This document shows, piece after piece, positions 5,023 to 6,712 of a stretch of 6,712 bases of DNA. Below the pieces are notes generated by a model. It did no database searches. It worked only from the letters and a program-made list of their open reading frames with translations, and was not told where the DNA came from. Source of the stretch: an uncultured Erysipelotrichaceae bacterium (GTDB taxonomy: Bacteria > Bacillota_I > Bacilli_A > Erysipelotrichales > Erysipelotrichaceae); contig CANPNQ010000057.1 of the NCBI GenBank assembly GCA_947575425.1, positions 1-6,712 on the forward strand, written 5' to 3'. The translations under genes were made by a program, and so were the position numbers. Position 1 is the stretch's first letter; each line of letters opens with the position of its first letter.

Positions 5023-6712
5023 TCACTTGACTTTTCTATGGCTTACCTTTTTCCCCGCTTCCTTTTTGGCAGGAGATGCTTTTGTCTTACGCTTCCTAAC
5101 TTCCAGCATCATACCGCCAAATGGAGCCACATCCAGCACGATGCTTTCTTCCATGTCATTACAAGGCACATGCTCGGACTTCACCCCTTGCGCATTGATG
5201 ATATGACATCCGCCCCATACATCCTGCTCACTGTTTAACATTTCCTTATAGGTTCCCTTACTCAACACACCAAAGCGATGCTTGCGATAGGTATTCGGAG
5301 AGAAGTTTAAGATCACTACGATATCCTTGTTTTCTCCCTTGCGAATATAGCTGAACAGGTTTTCATCGGCATTGTCCGCATCAATCCAGCGGAAGCTTTC
5401 CCAACTGTAATCATTCTCGTATAGCGGTTTTTCTTTCTGATACAGCTCGCACAGTTTCATAAAATAGTGACGGAATGCATCATGAAGCGGATATGTTAGT
5501 AGGAACCAGTCATTTTCCTTCTGTTCATCCCATTCACGGAAATGGGCAAGCTCATTCCCCATAAAATTCAATTTCTTTCCGGGATGGGTAAACATATACA
5601 TATATAAGGTGCGCAGCTGTGCAAATTTCTGTTCATAGCTGCCCCATAGTTTATCGATGATCGTCTTTTTCCCATGGACGACCTCATCATGAGAAAATTC
5701 ACATAGGAAGCGCTCGGAATAGAAATATGCCATAGAGAACGTAATCTGATTGTGATGCCATTTGCGATACACCGGATCTAGTTCCAAATACTTAAGGGTA
5801 TCATTCATCCAACCCAAGTCCCATTTATAATCGAACCCAAGTCCCTGATCAATCGTTAGCTTTGTCACATTTGCGAAGTCACTGGAGTCCTCCGCAATTA
5901 ACATAACCCCTTGAAATTGCTTGGATAGATGATAATTCATTCTACGGATGAAATCCAAAGCGCCCTGATTTTCACCGAGGTTTTTATTGCCATGCCAGTG
6001 AATAATATTAGAAATCGCATCCATACGGATTCCGTCCACATGATATTTATCCAACCAGAATGCGGCAGCCGACATTAAGAAGGAACGCACTTCCTCTTTC
6101 CATAGGTTGAAATTAGCTGTACCCCATTGCGAATCCGCATCCTGCGCCTTTTCATATTCATATAATGGAGTTCCATCAAAATAAGATAAGGAGAAATCAT
6201 CCTTGACAAAGTGTACCGGCACAAAGTCCATGATCACGCCGATTCCCGCTTTATGAAGTTCATTGATCAGATAAGCAAGATCCTCACATTCTCCATATCG
6301 ACTGGTAACGGAGAAATAACCGGAACACTGATATCCCCACGAGCCATCAAAGGGATATTCACACAAGGGCATAAACTCCACATGGGTAAAATGCATTTCC
6401 TTCACATAAGCAATCAGATCCTTGGCTATTTCACGATAATTGACAAATTCTACATCCTCGCCCTTCTTCCATGAGCCAAGATGCATTTCATAGATATTCA
6501 GCGGTTGATCATAGTTCTTGGTGCGCTTACTTCGCCATTTTTGATCACTCCACAAAGTAAAGTTCACATCGGTGACGATGCTTGCGGTATTGGGTCTTAA
6601 TTCACTGTGGAACGCATACGGTTCCATTTTATCCACCACACGTCCGGTTGCCTGTGTTATCCGATATTTGTACATATCCCCTGCTTTGGCTTCCTTGATA
6701 AATAAGGACCAA
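5023..6712 (-). CDS. glgB: 1,4-alpha-glucan branching enzyme GlgB (5' end beyond window)
   Basis: GlgB cuts alpha-1,4-glucan chains and re-attaches them by alpha-1,6 bonds, branching glycogen in the cytoplasm. The visible 562 residues start in the N-terminal CBM48-type module (WSLFIKEAKAGDMYKYRI) and continue into the GH13 barrel: YEMHLGSW, THVEFMPLCEYPFDGSWGYQ, region I DFVPVHF, region II GIRMDAISN with nucleophile Asp231 of the fragment, region III LIAEDSS with acid Glu274, region IV FSHDEVVHGK with Asp342. The LNFMGNELAHFREWDE block and the C-terminal beta domain ending near LEVRKRK follow. All catalytic residues are present. The match is to the short Firmicute type, probably about 640 residues in full, so perhaps 80 N-terminal residues are outside. 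Region I reads DFVPVHF rather than the common DWVPAHF. The last about 23 residues are a lysine-rich tail beyond the usual end. Other glycogen genes may lie upstream, beyond the window. Confidence 0.96.
   Translation of the reverse strand, partial: WSLFIKEAKAGDMYKYRITQATGRVVDKMEPYAFHSELRPNTASIVTDVNFTLWSDQKWRSKRTKNYDQPLNIYEMHLGSWKKGEDVEFVNYREIAKDLIAYVKEMHFTHVEFMPLCEYPFDGSWGYQCSGYFSVTSRYGECEDLAYLINELHKAGIGVIMDFVPVHFVKDDFSLSYFDGTPLYEYEKAQDADSQWGTANFNLWKEEVRSFLMSAAAFWLDKYHVDGIRMDAISNIIHWHGNKNLGENQGALDFIRRMNYHLSKQFQGVMLIAEDSSDFANVTKLTIDQGLGFDYKWDLGWMNDTLKYLELDPVYRKWHHNQITFSMAYFYSERFLCEFSHDEVVHGKKTIIDKLWGSYEQKFAQLRTLYMYMFTHPGKKLNFMGNELAHFREWDEQKENDWFLLTYPLHDAFRHYFMKLCELYQKEKPLYENDYSWESFRWIDADNADENLFSYIRKGENKDIVVILNFSPNTYRKHRFGVLSKGTYKEMLNSEQDVWGGCHIINAQGVKSEHVPCNDMEESIVLDVAPFGGMMLEVRKRKTKASPAKKEAGKKVSHRKVK

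Noticed and set aside
4561..5238. 225-codon plus-strand open frame over the intergenic region and the end of glgB
   Set aside because: Cys/Phe/His/Ser-rich translation without domains, overlaps the well-supported glgB C-terminus antisense, runs through the terminator hairpin, and has no ribosome binding site at its start.

Overview
The window carries five genes, all on the minus strand, typical of a Bacillota (Firmicutes) chromosome. The gene order cdaA-cdaR-glmM is the conserved low-GC Gram-positive c-di-AMP/cell-wall module. Strong AAGGAG-type ribosome binding sites, extended -10 promoters and the moderate GC content fit this. The GlgB is of the short Firmicute type. An Erysipelotrichia-like gut Firmicute is my best guess, but this is inference from overall character only.

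Layout in transcription order (right to left): a glycogen branching enzyme gene glgB (5' end outside the window, 5023-6712); a possible 46-codon small ORF (4811-4951) ending inside a bidirectional hairpin terminator (about 4797-4830); about 200 bases without a gene but with two short palindromes; a Cof-type HAD phosphatase (3795-4562) with its own extended -10 promoter; an extended -10 promoter (3728-3736); then the tightly packed operon cdaA (2138-3703), cdaR (765-2138) and glmM (3' end outside the window, 1-763). In the operon, cdaA and cdaR overlap by one base, and cdaR and glmM are separated by one base, with the glmM Shine-Dalgarno sequence formed by the last two cdaR codons.

How they work together: CdaA is the membrane diadenylate cyclase that makes c-di-AMP. 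CdaR is its membrane-anchored YbbR-repeat regulator on the outer face. GlmM makes glucosamine-1-phosphate for UDP-GlcNAc and peptidoglycan, and in Bacillus, Listeria and related genera also binds and inhibits CdaA. GlgB belongs to glycogen storage and is a separate unit. The HAD gene may read through into cdaA because no terminator is visible between them.

The two most notable points are (i) GlmM lacks exactly two residues, the Asp-Arg of the metal-binding DGDxDR loop, in an otherwise intact frame, and (ii) CdaA carries a highly charged C-terminal tail of about 260 residues that nearly doubles the usual length. No mobile element, CRISPR array, tRNA or rRNA was seen, and I did not find a wholly new multi-gene system here.
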